A stretch of DNA of 64,000 nucleotides from Closterium sp. NIES-65 (GCA_948144175.1 CANXME010002051.1:248001-312000); one strand, 5' to 3'. Counted from the first letter of the stretch, positions 9,524 to 19,336 are shown. A program made the numbers and translations. Notes: generated from the letters alone by a model not told the origin.

Positions 9524-11110
9524 CTACAGCTCGGACTTCACGTAGGCGAGTCCAGCAGTGTCAAGAAAGGCAAAGACCAAGTCGTCGACGTACACGAGGA
9601 TGTAGAACGGCGGCAGAGAAGTGTCGGTGCGTAGAATCAGCGACGGGTCGGCAGTAGAAGGAGCAAACCCAAGAGCCGCAAGCGTAGTCCTCAGTGTGTC
9701 GTGCCACTCACGGGGCGCCTGGCGGAGACCGTAGACTGGACGCCGGAGACTCCACTGGGTAACAGGAGGGAAAGACCCAGTGAAGCCAGGTGGCCGGCGC
9801 AGCCAGATCTCCTCGTGCAGGCTGCCCTGCAAGAACGGAGTGCTCAAGTCGAGAGAGTGCAGCTCGTAGTCACGGTGAGCAGCAACGTGCAGCAGTACCC
9901 GAAGAGTGGTCATCTTCGGGGTGGGGGAGAAGGTCTGAAAGTAGTCAACCCCCTGCCGCTGACTGAAGCCACGAGCCACGTAACGCGCCTTGAAGACAGG
10001 CGGAGAACCCGGCGGCCGCTTCACCCTGAAGATCCACATGCCACTGACGATGTTCGCCCCAGGAGGGGGGACAGCGTCAACGTAGGTGCCTGTGGACTTC
10101 CAGGAAGCCATCTCTGCATCCATAGCTGCCTGCCACTGAGAGGAGTAGGGGCCCTCTATCGCCTCCGCGTAAGAGCGCGGAGTCGGGATGTCAAGTGCAT
10201 CCGGGTCTCCCTCAGGGGTAAGCAGTACGGACAAGAGATGCGGTGAAGCGGCTGCCAGGCACTGGAACTCCTCCTGCCTGTCCTCGAGGACGTCCGTGCC
10301 AAGGGCACACTCACCCCCGACGGACGGAGGACAGACAGACTCAGACTCTGCGACAAGACTAGCAGCGTAGTCTAAGCGACAGCGAGCAGCAAAGTCGACG
10401 AGCTCAGTAACGAGGGCAGACGCAGCAGAAGACTCGAAAGAAGGGTCAGTGACGACAGTAGCAAGGAAACGCGTGACAGTAGGACTGGCAGCACGAAGAG
10501 AGTCCGACTCCGCGTCGGCAAGAGCATGAAGAGAGGACTCAGGAGGAGAAGGTAAAGGGGCACGCACAGGAGCAGTGGACGGGCGCAGTGACATCCGGTG
10601 CGTGCCAGGGACAGGAGGAGGACGCTGACGCGAACTGCGACCACTAGCGCGTGCAGGACGAACAGGTGACGCAGGACGAGACGCAGGCTCACGACGCTCA
10701 GTAAGACCTCCAGTAGGACCAGCGTAGGGATAAGGAGCAGGTAAGGGGGAAGCAGGCTGTAGCTGTGACTGGGACGGGACAGGCTGTAGAAGCTCTAAGA
10801 GAGGAGGAGAGCCAGGAGAAGGTGGAAGACCAAGAACCTGCTGCAGGAGTGGAACGAAGTACGGTCGAGGCCGCGCGGCGACACCAGACACAGCAGGGAC
10901 AGCACCAGTACCCCCAGCAGGAGCACTCGCTCCAGTAGCACCTCCAGCAGCACCCCCAGCAGCTCCAGAACCCCCAGCAGCACCAGGAGCACCGCCAGCA
11001 GGACCGCCAGCGGTAGTCTCAGCGCCAACACCCTCAGCAGCACCAGCTCCAGTCGAACCCGCAGGCCCAGCAGCTCCAGTACTCACAGTACGAGCACCTC
11101 CGGGACCCAC
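9524..11110 (-). CDS. Copia A linker and reverse transcriptase
   Basis: 528 codons. The first ~250 residues are a Gly/Ala- then Pro/Ser-rich linker. RT follows: EMASWKSTGTYVDAVPPPGA, WIFRVKRPPGSPPVFKARYV, GVDYFQTFSPTPKMTTLRVL, and the YVDDLVFA catalytic box. Close to the equivalent parts of J and L. Confidence 0.85.
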   Translation of the reverse strand: MGPGGARTVSTGAAGPAGSTGAGAAEGVGAETTAGGPAGGAPGAAGGSGAAGGAAGGATGASAPAGGTGAVPAVSGVAARPRPYFVPLLQQVLGLPPSPGSPPLLELLQPVPSQSQLQPASPLPAPYPYAGPTGGLTERREPASRPASPVRPARASGRSSRQRPPPVPGTHRMSLRPSTAPVRAPLPSPPESSLHALADAESDSLRAASPTVTRFLATVVTDPSFESSAASALVTELVDFAARCRLDYAASLVAESESVCPPSVGGECALGTDVLEDRQEEFQCLAAASPHLLSVLLTPEGDPDALDIPTPRSYAEAIEGPYSSQWQAAMDAEMASWKSTGTYVDAVPPPGANIVSGMWIFRVKRPPGSPPVFKARYVARGFSQRQGVDYFQTFSPTPKMTTLRVLLHVAAHRDYELHSLDLSTPFLQGSLHEEIWLRRPPGFTGSFPPVTQWSLRRPVYGLRQAPREWHDTLRTTLAALGFAPSTADPSLILRTDTSLPPFYILVYVDDLVFAFLDTAGLAYVKSEL

Positions 11111-11197
11111 GAGAGTAGCACCCTCAGCAGTCGAAGAACCTCCAGCACCAGCAGAAGTGGTCCCGGACTACACGAAGGGAGTCAGGGAGGCGGGTGA

Positions 11198-11698
11198 CTA
11201 GAAAGTAGAGAGTGATGTACATGGGGGGGGGGGGTTCTTGGCGCAGAAGTCAGCAGGAAGCGCAGCGCGGTAGCGGGTGTCACTAGTGCGGAGGTGCGTA
11301 ATGAGATCAGCGACTGTGGGAAAGGCGGCAAGGTCAGGGAAGAGGAAGGGTAGCATGAGGCGGCTCAGTGCAGCAGTGGCAGGGGAAGAGTAGCGTGCAA
11401 CTACAGCGTCGTACAAGGTCTAAGCACTCTTGTACTGACTAAAGTGCGCGCGCTCAGCGGTAGGCAGGTGGCAAAACACAGCAAGACGTGCAGCTGCATC
11501 GCGGGTGGCCCACTGAGAGCGAACAGTGGGGTCAGCATCAGCAGCAGGGGCAGGAGAGGCGCCAGAGGTGAGGTCAAAAAGAGAAAGACCGTCCGCCCTA
11601 CCACACTGTAAAAACAGCTGCAGATTGTCGACCCAGACCTCAAAGTCAATGGCTCGACCCTCAGCGTCAAAAGCGAGGACACTAGGGGTAGCCATCAC
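11198..11698 (-). pseudogene. Copia A gag N-terminal region
   Basis: Two adjacent open segments, one starting MMATPSVLAFDAEGRAIDFEVWV. They match the gag start of J (around 24370) and L (around 46471). Text such as SQWATRDAAARLAVFCHL and PFLFPDLAAFPTVADLITHL is the UBN2-like gag core of copia elements. A C-tract (G on the plus strand, 11223-11234) lies here and differs in length between A, J and L. Confidence 0.7.
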
Positions 11699-11709
11699 GA
11701 CAGACTAGC

Positions 11710-12648
11710 AGTGCAAGCAGTGGGGGAAGGGCACGCAGTAGTAGTGGGCTCGGCAGTAGTGTGGCTCGGCTGCGGGGCGGCTCGGCGGTACTGCGGCTCG
11801 GCGGCCCGGCGGCTCGGCGGCTGCTGCTGGGCGGCTCGGCTATACTGCGGCTCGGCGGCCCGGCGGCTCGGCGGCTGCTGCTGGGCGGCTCGGCTGGACT
11901 GTGGATCGGCGGGTCGGCTGCTCCGGTACCGGGCGGCGTGGCGGGCGGCTGCTCGGGCGGCTCGGCAGGAGGGGAGACCGGTGGGGCCGCGAAAGTGAAG
12001 GCGGCGGGGCCGCGTAGGCACGGGCGGCGAGGCCGAGAAGGTGAGGGCGACGGGGCCGCGTAGGTGAGGGCGGCGTGGCCGCGAAGGTGAGGGCGGCGGG
12101 GCCGCGAAGGTGAGGGCGGTGGGGCCGCGTAAGTGAGGGCGACGAGGCCGCGGAGGTGAGGGCGGCGGCGCCGCGTAGGTGAGGGCGGCGGGGCCGCGAC
12201 GTGAGGGCGGCGGGGCCGCGACGTAAGGGCGACGGGGCCGCGTAGGTAAGGGCGGCGGGGCCGCGTAGGTAAGGGCGGCGAGGCTGCGTAGGTGAGGCGG
12301 CGGGGCCGCAACGTGAGGGCAGCGGGGCCGCGACGTAAGGGCGGCGGGGCCGCGCAGGTAAGGGCGGCGGGGCCGCGACGTGAGGGCGGCGGGGCCGCGA
12401 CGTAAGGGCGGCGGGGCTGCGTAGGTAAGGGCGGCGGGGCCGCGACGTAAGGGCTGCGGGGCCGCGACGTGAGGGCGACGGGGCCGCGACGTAAGGGCGG
12501 CGGGGCCGCGTAGGTAAGGGCGGCGGGGTCGCGCATGTAAGGGCGGCGTAACGGGCCGCTAGGGGCGACACGAAGGGTCGCTAAAAAAAAGGAACGCGCG
12601 CCTCGGGGCGCGCTTCGGTGGGCCCTAGGAACAGTCCCTAGGAGGGGA
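11710..12648 (-). repeat. GC-rich tandem-repeat leader of copia A
   Basis: Two arrays. 11760-11960 has ~24-27-bp units around cggctcggcggcccggcggc. 12000-12560 has 20-24-bp units of ggcggcggggccgcg followed by a variable tail (acgtgag, taggtaa). This is the transcribed leader between primer site and gag; long open frames in it contain only Pro/Arg/Ala/Ser and are not genes. Confidence 0.8.
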
Positions 12649-12663
12649 CCTGCTCTGATTCCA

Positions 12664-12794
12664 TGTGAATAAGTGAACGAGAATGGGATGACTATGAATG
12701 AAGTGAGTACATATAGGAAACCCTAATCGGTTGTACCCCCTATGGGATACCCCACTATAGCCTACACAAATAAGTAAGCTATAATGTTCTGATA
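12664..12794 (-). repeat. 5' LTR of copia A
   Basis: 131 bp matching 8272-8402. On its left, in element sense downstream, lie primer site TGGAATCAGAGCAGG and a stem-loop (12634-12649). Confidence 0.9.
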
Positions 12795-12799
12795 GGTTT

Positions 12800-13419
12800 G
12801 GGGGTGGCGAGTAGGGGGTGGCGGGTGTGTAGTCTCTCCTGCTCCTCCTCCTCCTCTGTCTCCCACTGCTGCAGCTGCTGCTGAGGGGGGTGGGTGTGTG
12901 GGAGTCAACGGAGTGGTGCTAGGGGGTGGGGTGTGAGTGACCCTAGGGGTGCAGTAGGGGGTGTGTGTCAGGGGGGGTGAGAATGTTTGGGAAGCTGAAC
13001 GGGGGTTGCCTTCGTGTCGCCAGCAGCACCTGTAGTCCGGGGAGTTGCTCCGGTAGCCCAGTCGTAGCCACCTGTGCCAGTCGCCCGTGGGTCCGTTGCT
13101 CGTCTGCCGCTACTTTAGCCGCGGAGCCAGTTACTCCAGTAGTCCGGAGAGTTGCTCTGGTAGCCACTGTGCCAGTGTGCCTCTTGTTGCCCGAGTGTCT
13201 GCAGCTTCAGCGGTCGCCTCCTATCTCCTCTCCTCTCACTCTCGCCTCCTCCTCCTCACTTGCCCTCTGCGATAGCCTCTAGCTTTGCTCATAATTGTTA
13301 ACTTTAAACTATTGCTTCTTGAACTTGTGCTCAGAATGTGTGGTGACATTGTGATCCACCCTGAGCTTGTACTGCTTTGCTTGCTCTGCTGATTACACCC
13401 CACTTTGGCTATGGGGGTG
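12800..13419 (+). other. Element B internal 3' part and PPT
   Basis: Non-coding. Begins with GGGGGTGGCG-type repeats, then a Cys/Ser-codon-like tract (TGCCAGT/CTCCGGTAGCC motifs). It ends with a segment shared with the coding copia family: gtggtgacattgtgatcc, ctgagcttg, then the PPT hairpin ccccactttggctatggggg just before the LTR. Confidence 0.7.
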
Positions 13420-13543
13420 TGTCAGAATATTATGCTCTAGCCTGTAGTGGGGTGCTCCATAGCGAGTACAACCCTTGTAGGGTTTGCTATTTGTATCCCC
13501 ATTCTTGCTAGTTCAACCCTCTTCTCTCTTCTAAACTTTAACA
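13420..13543 (+). repeat. 3' LTR of element B
   Basis: 124 bp, near-identical to 7461-7584 (about one difference); followed by the target duplication ggttt. Confidence 0.9.
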
Positions 13544-13620
13544 GGTTTACGTACCCGAAATCGGCGCTTTCCGTCGTCGCCTAAGCTAGGTTTTAGCGGT
13601 CGAAAAACTTCGCTTGCAAA

Positions 13621-13637
13621 CAGGCTCAGATTACCAA
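13621..13637 (-). promoter_or_regulatory. Primer-binding site of gypsy F
   Basis: Minus strand reads TTGGTAATCTGAGCCTG one base inside the 5' LTR end. It resembles a tRNA-Met-type primer site but is not the TGGTATCAGAGC form used by the copia elements here. Confidence 0.6.
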
Positions 13638-13638
13638 G

Positions 13639-14034
13639 TGTGAGGATCTAGGATCGAGCTCAGAAAAGAGAGTTTGAATTGAATTGAATGATCACCTGGG
13701 TACAACATGAGGCTGTATATAGGCTTGACACAGGGCCCCATAACCAGGTGTTACGCGAAGGTTTAACCAGGTGTTACGCGAAGGTTCCGCGGGTCTCGAA
13801 GCGTCCCGAACAGATCCTTCCCGAATTCGGTAGAAGGCAATTCGGTGGCAACCGAAAAGCCAGAATTCGGTGCACGCAACCTAGCTTGGTGCTATAACTA
13901 TAATAATATATAGGAAAGCACCTAGCGTAGGAAATCAAGCAATTCATGCATGCATATAATTATCCTATGCTAGAAATAGCATGATAAAGTAAACGCAAGC
14001 AAGCATTGCTGGCATAAGCCGTCGTACTCTCACA
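13639..14034 (-). repeat. 5' LTR of gypsy F
   Basis: 396 bp, aligned with 1230-1602 along its full length. It is longer because a 23-bp piece (taaccaggtgttacgcgaag...) is tandemly duplicated at about 13740-13785. Confidence 0.9.
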
Positions 14035-14640
14035 GGGGTGGTGCTCCCCCGGCATCGCCACGGTCCCTGGGGCAAAGCCAATCAGCCCGCCCATCTCTAG
14101 CTGGGGCTCGATGGCTTCTTTCCAGGTGAGAATGTCTTGTCGACCTACGAGCTGCGGGGTGACCAAGATCCTGTCCGGCGTGAACTTGAAGTAGCCGTAG
14201 CTCGGTGCTATCACGCCCGCCATCACTTGGGTCGCTGACATCGGAGACAATCCGCTTCGTCGTCCTCCTACGTCGACCTGCGAGAAGCCTGCAGCCGCCG
14301 ACGACTGCACCCCTCCCGTCTGAACGCCGCCGACTTCGTCCGCGCGAATCACACCTCTCTGCTCGACGTGCCTCCTGCACTGCTGCCGACTTGGCCACCT
14401 TCGGCGTGGACGCCCACGTCGACGCCACCTTCGTTGGTCACTGGTCGAGGAGAAGTCGGTCGAGAAGGGAGATGCTCTGTAGCCCACATGGTCACCTTCG
14501 TCGCCCACATGATATGGAGTCCAGCCTCGACGACTGCCCAGGGTATCACCCCGTACTCCTGGGCCTCATGGCGTCTCCTCGCATCCTCCAGCCGTCCCTC
14601 CAGGGTGTCCATCACCTTGGCGTCTCCTACGCGCACGTTA
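14035..14640 (-). pseudogene. Copia G gag N-terminal part (right piece)
   Basis: Minus-strand text includes a coiled-coil-like start (DTLEGRLEDARRRHE, about 14600) and the copia gag core (YGYFKFTPDRILVTPQLVG, LTWKEAIEPQLEMGGLIG) running up to the edge of gypsy F at 14034. It continues conceptually in the left window fragment. Broken fossil. Confidence 0.7.
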
Positions 14641-15690
14641 GGGATCTGTACGGCTGCCGGCCTACGAGCAACTTAGGTATGTGACCTCTATGTCGACCTA
14701 ACGGAAAAGTAAGTCGTGTGCCGTCCACGCTCACCACACCATGCGGAGATAACTACTACAACGGGAGCTAGACTACGGGCTCAGCACGGGTGCTCGTGTG
14801 ATCTCTGCGTTTGCTAGTCCTTAGTCGTTTTCCTAGTGCACATACAGCTTGCTAGTTCACAGGGAGAATTGGCAAGAGTTCACTAGAGAAAGTTGACAAC
14901 AATGGTACAATGAAATTGGCATGGCAAGACTACATCAGAGCTAGCATTCAGGTCGGTCGACTGCCAGCGCAGCATGGTCGACCGCGTTCCAGCACGACTT
15001 GGTCGACCTCGCTCTAGCAGTGCAAAGTCGATGGCGTGCCAACATCGCAGGTTGACGGCATGCCAGCGCTGCTCACGCACAACAGCAGCACACCCTCTTC
15101 GCAAGTGCTCGCAGATGATTGGTGGGCAGAGCCTCGTCACCTGCACAACGCACACACCAAGTCAACCTGGCGCTGATAACTGCTTCTGATCAGCCACGTC
15201 GCCCTTGGGATACCACTACCAAAGTCGGGCTCGCGAACTTCGCCTGGGCGACCGTCACACTCCTCCGTAGAACCTCGTCACCCAGGTAACTTGGTCGACG
15301 AGGCAACCACGTCGACCAGCTGCTCCCGTGGGTGCCCGTCGACCTCCCAAGTCGACGACCACCTCCAAGTCGACCTCACCAGGTCGATCACGCCCCTGGT
15401 CGACCAGCTCCAGGTCGACGTCACTTCTGATCGATCAGCTCCACGTCGACGAGCAGTCCTTGTCGACCAGCTCCTCGTCGACCAGCGCTGTTGTCAGACG
15501 ACCTCCCATGTCGACTACCCAAAGTCGGCGTCAGTGCAGTGGCCCCCGTGCACGTCGACCTCCTCATAAACCAGCTCGCCCACTACTGCAGGTCGGCTGC
15601 TCCCCTCACACCCGACCACGAAGTCGGCTCCGCCCAAGCGAGGACGGGGTCAACGCACAACTCCCGTTGACAGGTAACAGTCACCCTTAG
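14641..15690. repeat. GTCGAC-dense non-coding stretch
   Basis: No convincing gene. About fifteen GTCGAC hexamers fall between ~14950 and 15565, at irregular 15-80-bp spacing and usually as gGTCGACc or aGTCGACg. Chance would give far fewer than one. Probably the leader or LTR-proximal part of copia G, whose coding pieces are also GTCGAC-rich. No LTR end could be fixed. A breakpoint with element H lies near 15690. Confidence 0.55.
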
Positions 15691-15703
15691 CACGTCTCTG
15701 AGA

Positions 15704-16133
15704 CGCCCAACGCCGAGCAAACTACTCACGAAGCTGCTGGGCATAAGGGTCTCACGTGGACGTCGCTGCAGCTGCACCGGGCCACCTCCAAAAACTCCCA
15801 GCTGAGTAGCTGCACCGCGACTGCCACTACGGCTACTATGCTTAGATGCCCAACGCTGAGCAAACCACTCACGAAGCTGCTGGGGTGTAAGGGTCTCACG
15901 CGGACGCTGCTGCAGCTGCATGTGGCCACCGCTAGAACCTTCCAACGGAGTAGCTATACCGCGACTGCCACTACAGCCACTACGCTAAGACGCCCAACGC
16001 TGAGCAAACCACTCACGAAGTTGCTGGGGTGTAAGGGTCGCACGCGGACGCCGCTGCAGCTGCATCTAGCTACCGTAAAAAACTCCCCACCAAACAGCTC
16101 CACAGCGACTGCTACGACGGCCACCTTCACTTC
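15704..16133 (-). repeat. Three tandem ~144-bp gag repeats of copia H
   Basis: Units start at 15704, 15847 and 15991 (period 143-144 bp, 48 residues). Each minus-strand unit carries LTPQQLREWFAQRWAS followed by a Ser/Gly-rich tail and QLQRRPRETL. The same LTPQQLREWY motif occurs twice in element E (~61575 and ~61695) and once or more in J and L upstream of the zinc-binding segment. Confidence 0.8.
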
Positions 16134-16239
16134 CACTGCCGCCGCCACCGTCGCCACCACTCCCACCGCTGCCGTGAAGAGAAGGCATGCGACCAGCAGG
16201 GCAGCACGTAGGGAAGAAAGGGCGGCGAGGAGGCACTAG

Positions 16240-17400
16240 GGTAGGTCGGGGCGGTGCACGGTCAGGGAAAGGCGGTGCGCGGCCAGAGCAGGGCTGCGCG
16301 TTGCTAGAGCAAGGCGGCGCGCGGCCTGCGGAGGGCGGCGTGCGGCCAGAGCAGGGCGGTGTGCGGCCAGAGCAGAGCTAAGCGCGGCTAGACCAGGGCA
16401 GCACGCGGCTAGAGCAGGGCGGCGTGCGGCCAGAGCAGGGTGGTGCACGGCTTGTAGTAGGTAGTAGCTCCTAGGGCAGAAGCACCAAGGGCTTTTATTT
16501 TTTCCTTTATTAAAATTTTATTTATTTATTTATTTTAGGGTTTAGCAGGGCGGACAGGGCGCTGAAGAGGCGGCTCGGGCAGGGCAGAGTAGGGCGCCAG
16601 CGCGCGCAGGGCAGGGCGCTGGCGCGGGCAGCAGCCCGCACAGGCAGGGCGGCACTGGGCAGCGAGTGCCGGCCCGCGGCGGGCGCAAAACACAGGCATG
16701 GCGGGGGCAAGGGGCGGGCCCGCGGCGGGCGTAGCGGACAGGTGCGGGAGGGGCGAACCGGCGGGCCCGTGAGGGGGCGAGGCGGCGCGAAGGCAGGGCC
16801 CGCGGCAGGCCTAACGGGCGGGCGCGGCTGCGGGCATAACGGGCAGGCGCAGCGGCGCGAAGGGAGGGTCCGCGGCGGGCCTAACGGGCAGGCTGTAGGG
16901 CGCGATGCGCAGGGCAGCAGGGCGCTACGCGCGGGCTGCAGTAGAGCGCGATGCACGGGGCAGCAGGGCGTGACACGCGCGCTGCAGCAGGGCGCGACGC
17001 CCAGGGCAGCAGGGCACGGGGCAGGGCAGGGCGTGCGCGAGGCAGCGCGAAGCGGGGTAGGGCAGGGCGTGCGCGATGCAGCGCAACATGGGACGGGGTA
17101 GGGCGTGCGCAATGCAGCGCGACGCGGGGCAGGGCAGGGCGTGCGCGGGGCAGGGCAGTGCGTGCGCGAGGCAGCGCAAGGTGGGGCAGGCCAGGGCGTG
17201 TGCGAGGCAGTGCGACGCAGAGCAGGGTAGGGCGTGCGCGGAGCAGCGCGACGCAGGGCTGGGCCTACACAGGTAGTGTGACGCAAGGCAGGGCAGGGCA
17301 CGGCACGCGCTGACGGCGCAGCGCAGCGCAGGGCATGGGGTAACACGGTAACCGTAGTCGGTCACTAAGTAATTGTGGGCCCGAAAAAAAAAAAAAAAAA
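16240..17400 (-). repeat. GC-rich repeat leader of copia H
   Basis: Arrays of 18-24-bp units (gcggccagagcagggcggtg at 16270-16450; gcagggcagggcgtgcgcga at 16960-17260), interrupted by an A/T-rich patch at 16490-16535. Open frames on both strands are low-complexity Pro/Cys/Ala/Arg text and not genes. Confidence 0.75.
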
Positions 17401-17434
17401 GAACGGTCATAGGCTAGGACCTGCTCTAAAACCA

Positions 17435-17564
17435 TGTCAGAATAACGAACAGGAATGGATGAACTAGCAGCAGGATGGGTACAAGTAGGAAACCCTAATT
17501 GGGTTGTACCCCATATGGGCAACCACACTATAGCCTACAAAATAAGCAGCATATGAGTTTGACA
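17435..17564 (-). repeat. 5' LTR of copia H
   Basis: 130 bp, TG...CA, sharing the core CTATAGTGTGGTTG... (minus) with the other copia LTRs. Only copy of this LTR in the window. Confidence 0.75.
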
Positions 17565-18140
17565 TGGAGCTCCACAGCTGCTTCTAGAAGTTGACATTCC
17601 CCAACCGCCTCCAAGAGCGGCTCCTTCCACTGGTGTTGAACGACTCCCCACGCATCGACTGTGGTACTGGGATTGGCCCAGCTGGGTGAGACCGGTCTTG
17701 TTACTTCCCATCCTCCATTGTCAGCTTGTTCTGCAATTACTGACTTCCCGTTGTCTTCTTCCTGTTCCATTGTTTTGTCGGTACGATATCTCCGGGAGTA
17801 GAGGTTGAAGCAGTTGGGATGACCTACAGGCGAAGAAGTCCGTCTGAAGCGGGGCGTTCGAGGATCATCTCCTCGGGGTGCGACCAAACCGGTGTCTCAG
17901 AGTTTTGTCCGAGTCGCCAGTGTTGCCTTGTGAGGCGAAGTTAAATACGAAGAAGCCGTCTTCGTCGATCGCCTCGCCGATGCAAGTGTTTTTTAGAAAT
18001 AATTCGAAGGTTTTGTCTTCACAACCGCTTCAAATGTCAACTCCATACTTCATCAATTGAGCAGCAGAGAGAAAGTTGAAGTGAAGGTCGACAACGACGA
18101 GCACATCTCCGATGTCAATGGTGAAGTTGGTGTCGTTCAA
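17565..18140 (-). mobile_element. Copia element I, post-protease fragment
   Basis: Minus-strand text between the LTR of H and the LTR of J. FNFLSAAQLMKYGVDI and the following CEDKTFELFLKNTCIGEA resemble the protease-to-integrase region of copia pol. It abuts J, whose target duplication ttcaa (18136-18140 / 26815-26819) links it to the protease piece at 26815-27238. Broken and partial; integrase, RT and RNase H of I are not in the window. Confidence 0.7.
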
Positions 18141-18266
18141 TGTTGAAGTGAACAATAATGTTTGCATTGAGCAGCATGAGGAGTACAAGTACCAAACCCT
18201 AAAGTGTTGTACCCCATATAAGCTACCCAACTATAGCCTACACAGACTATAGTATATGAGTTTGAC
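18141..18266 (-). repeat. 3' LTR of copia J
   Basis: 126 bp, near-identical to 26689-26814, flanked outside by ttcaa. The PPT hairpin (CCCCCA...TGGGGG, minus) lies at about 18268-18288. Confidence 0.9.
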
Positions 18267-18610
18267 ACACCCCCATAGGCAAAGTGGGGGAGAGCAAGGG
18301 GTCACAAGACCAGTCAAGCAAAGCAAGGCAAAGCAAGCTCAGGGTGGATCACAACGTCACCACACATTCTGAGCACAAGTTCAAGGCCACAAGGCCAGTT
18401 CACATGCAAGATTACATATGTATATAAGGCTAAACAAACAAGGGCAGGTATATATATGTAACAGTACAAGCAGGGTCAAGAAGTGAGCAAGTGAGGCAAG
18501 GTAGGCACAAGACCCAACTGAGTACAGAAGCGCTGATGATCACAAGGCGCGAGTGCCTTGGTGAAAATATTAGCAGTGTTGGCCTCAGAGGCCACATACG
18601 CAAGCCGCAA

Positions 18611-19288
18611 CTATCCACGCTGCTGTAGCTCACGAGCAAGGAAGTAGCGGAGAGCAATGTGCTTTGTTCTGTGCTCCAGTCGCTGCTCTCGACACAAGGC
18701 CAGCATGGCCTTGTTGTCTACGTCCAGAACTGGAGGAGAACGAGGCGGCTCTCCGAGGTCAGTCAGCAGGTAGGTGAGCCAGCGAAGCTCCTGTGCAGCC
18801 ATGGCCCCAGCGTAGATCTCAGCCTCACAACTGGAGCCGAGAACAGAAGACGAGCGAGTAGCCCGCCACGAGACAGAGCCAGAACCAAGGCTGAAGGTGT
18901 AACCCTGTGACGACCGCTGCGTAGCCTGGTCGTCAGCCCAAGAAGCGTCTGCGTGCCCAGTGAGGACCACTGGACTGCGCCCTACAAGCACTAGCCCCAT
19001 GCCCGACGTACTGCACAAGTAGCGCAACACCCTCTTCGCTGCAGCCATATGCTCTGGTCGGTGTCTCCCAGGAGCAACATAGCGTGCGAGAATGCTGAGA
19101 GGGTATGCAAGGTCAGGTCGTGTGCAGGTCATCAGGTACATGAGGCAGCCAACAAGCTGTGCATACGGGCCACTTGACTCTACGGACTCATCCGAAGGCA
19201 GAGCTGAGAGCGAGTGGCGAGTAGGCAGAGGAGTGGCCTGAGGCGAGGAGTACGTGAAGCCGAAGCGCTGAAGGACCTGCTGCACCAT
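18611..19288 (-). CDS. Copia J RNase H region
   Basis: 225 codons: the RT tail (VGCLMYLMTCTRPDLAYPLS) and copia RNase H (TGHADASWADDQ, SSCEAEIYAGAMAAQELRWL, LDVDNKAMLALC, HRTKHIALRYFLA). Highly similar to A and L. Confidence 0.85.
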   Translation of the reverse strand: MVQQVLQRFGFTYSSPQATPLPTRHSLSALPSDESVESSGPYAQLVGCLMYLMTCTRPDLAYPLSILARYVAPGRHRPEHMAAAKRVLRYLCSTSGMGLVLVGRSPVVLTGHADASWADDQATQRSSQGYTFSLGSGSVSWRATRSSSVLGSSCEAEIYAGAMAAQELRWLTYLLTDLGEPPRSPPVLDVDNKAMLALCREQRLEHRTKHIALRYFLARELQQRG

Positions 19289-19336
19289 GTGTGACTGAGT
19301 CAGGGTAATGGTGCGGCGTGCTCTGTCCCGGGTGAT

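Larger units (their letters stand above)
8272..12794 (-). mobile_element. Copia element A (nested in B)
   Basis: Minus-strand Ty1/copia, 4.5 kb, with 131-bp LTRs at 8272-8402 and 12664-12794 and target duplications ggttt (8267-8271, 12795-12799). Primer site TGGAATCAGAGCAGG at 12649-12663. Visible parts are GC-rich leader, gag N-terminal region, Ser/Pro/Ala-rich linker, RT and RNase H; no protease or integrase segment is recognisable. The LTRs differ at about 4 of 131 positions. Broken, and shorter than sibling L. Any movement after it decayed would have needed help in trans. Confidence 0.85.
7461..13543 (+). mobile_element. Non-autonomous copia-like element B
   Basis: Plus-strand element with 124-bp LTRs at both ends and 5-bp target duplications ggttt (7456-7460, 13544-13548). 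After removal of nested element A its own length is about 1.56 kb. It has a primer site, a GC-rich leader, a ~620-bp 3' non-coding part and a PPT, but no gag or pol. The same family as C (54713-56132). The LTRs differ at about one position, suggesting a recent insertion. It looks whole for a non-autonomous element, apart from insertion A. Confidence 0.85.
1230..14034 (-). mobile_element. Ty3/gypsy chromovirus F with nested insertions
   Basis: Minus-strand element bounded by LTRs at 1230-1602 (3') and 13639-14034 (5'). Its own length is about 6.7 kb once nested element B (7461-13543) and the duplicated 5 bp are removed. Part order on the minus strand is primer site, leader, gag with zinc knuckle, protease-RT, RNase H, integrase, chromodomain, PPT, LTR. 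The pol-then-integrase order and the chromodomain place it among gypsy chromoviruses. The LTRs differ by about 20 substitutions over 373 bp plus a 23-bp internal duplication, so it is among the older insertions here. Broken, with several (about five) interruptions of coding capacity. Confidence 0.85.
15691..17564 (-). mobile_element. Copia element H, 5' portion
   Basis: Minus-strand copia of the same broad family as J and L: 5' LTR 17435-17564, primer site 17420-17434 (TGGTTTTAGAGCAGG), GC-rich repeat leader 16240-17400, and a gag piece built of 48-residue repeats (15704-16133). The rest of the element and its other LTR are not in the window, so it is truncated or rearranged at about 15690. 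Five bases beyond the LTR are tggag; no partner duplication is seen. Confidence 0.7.

Noticed and set aside
11682-12571. Two long minus-strand Pro/Arg/Ser frames
   Set aside because: Composition artefact of the repeat leader of copia A; no domain, and it lies between primer site and gag.
15205-15225. Primer-site-like TGGTATCCC on the minus strand
   Set aside because: No LTR end of the right form abuts it and the match to tRNA-iMet stops after seven bases.
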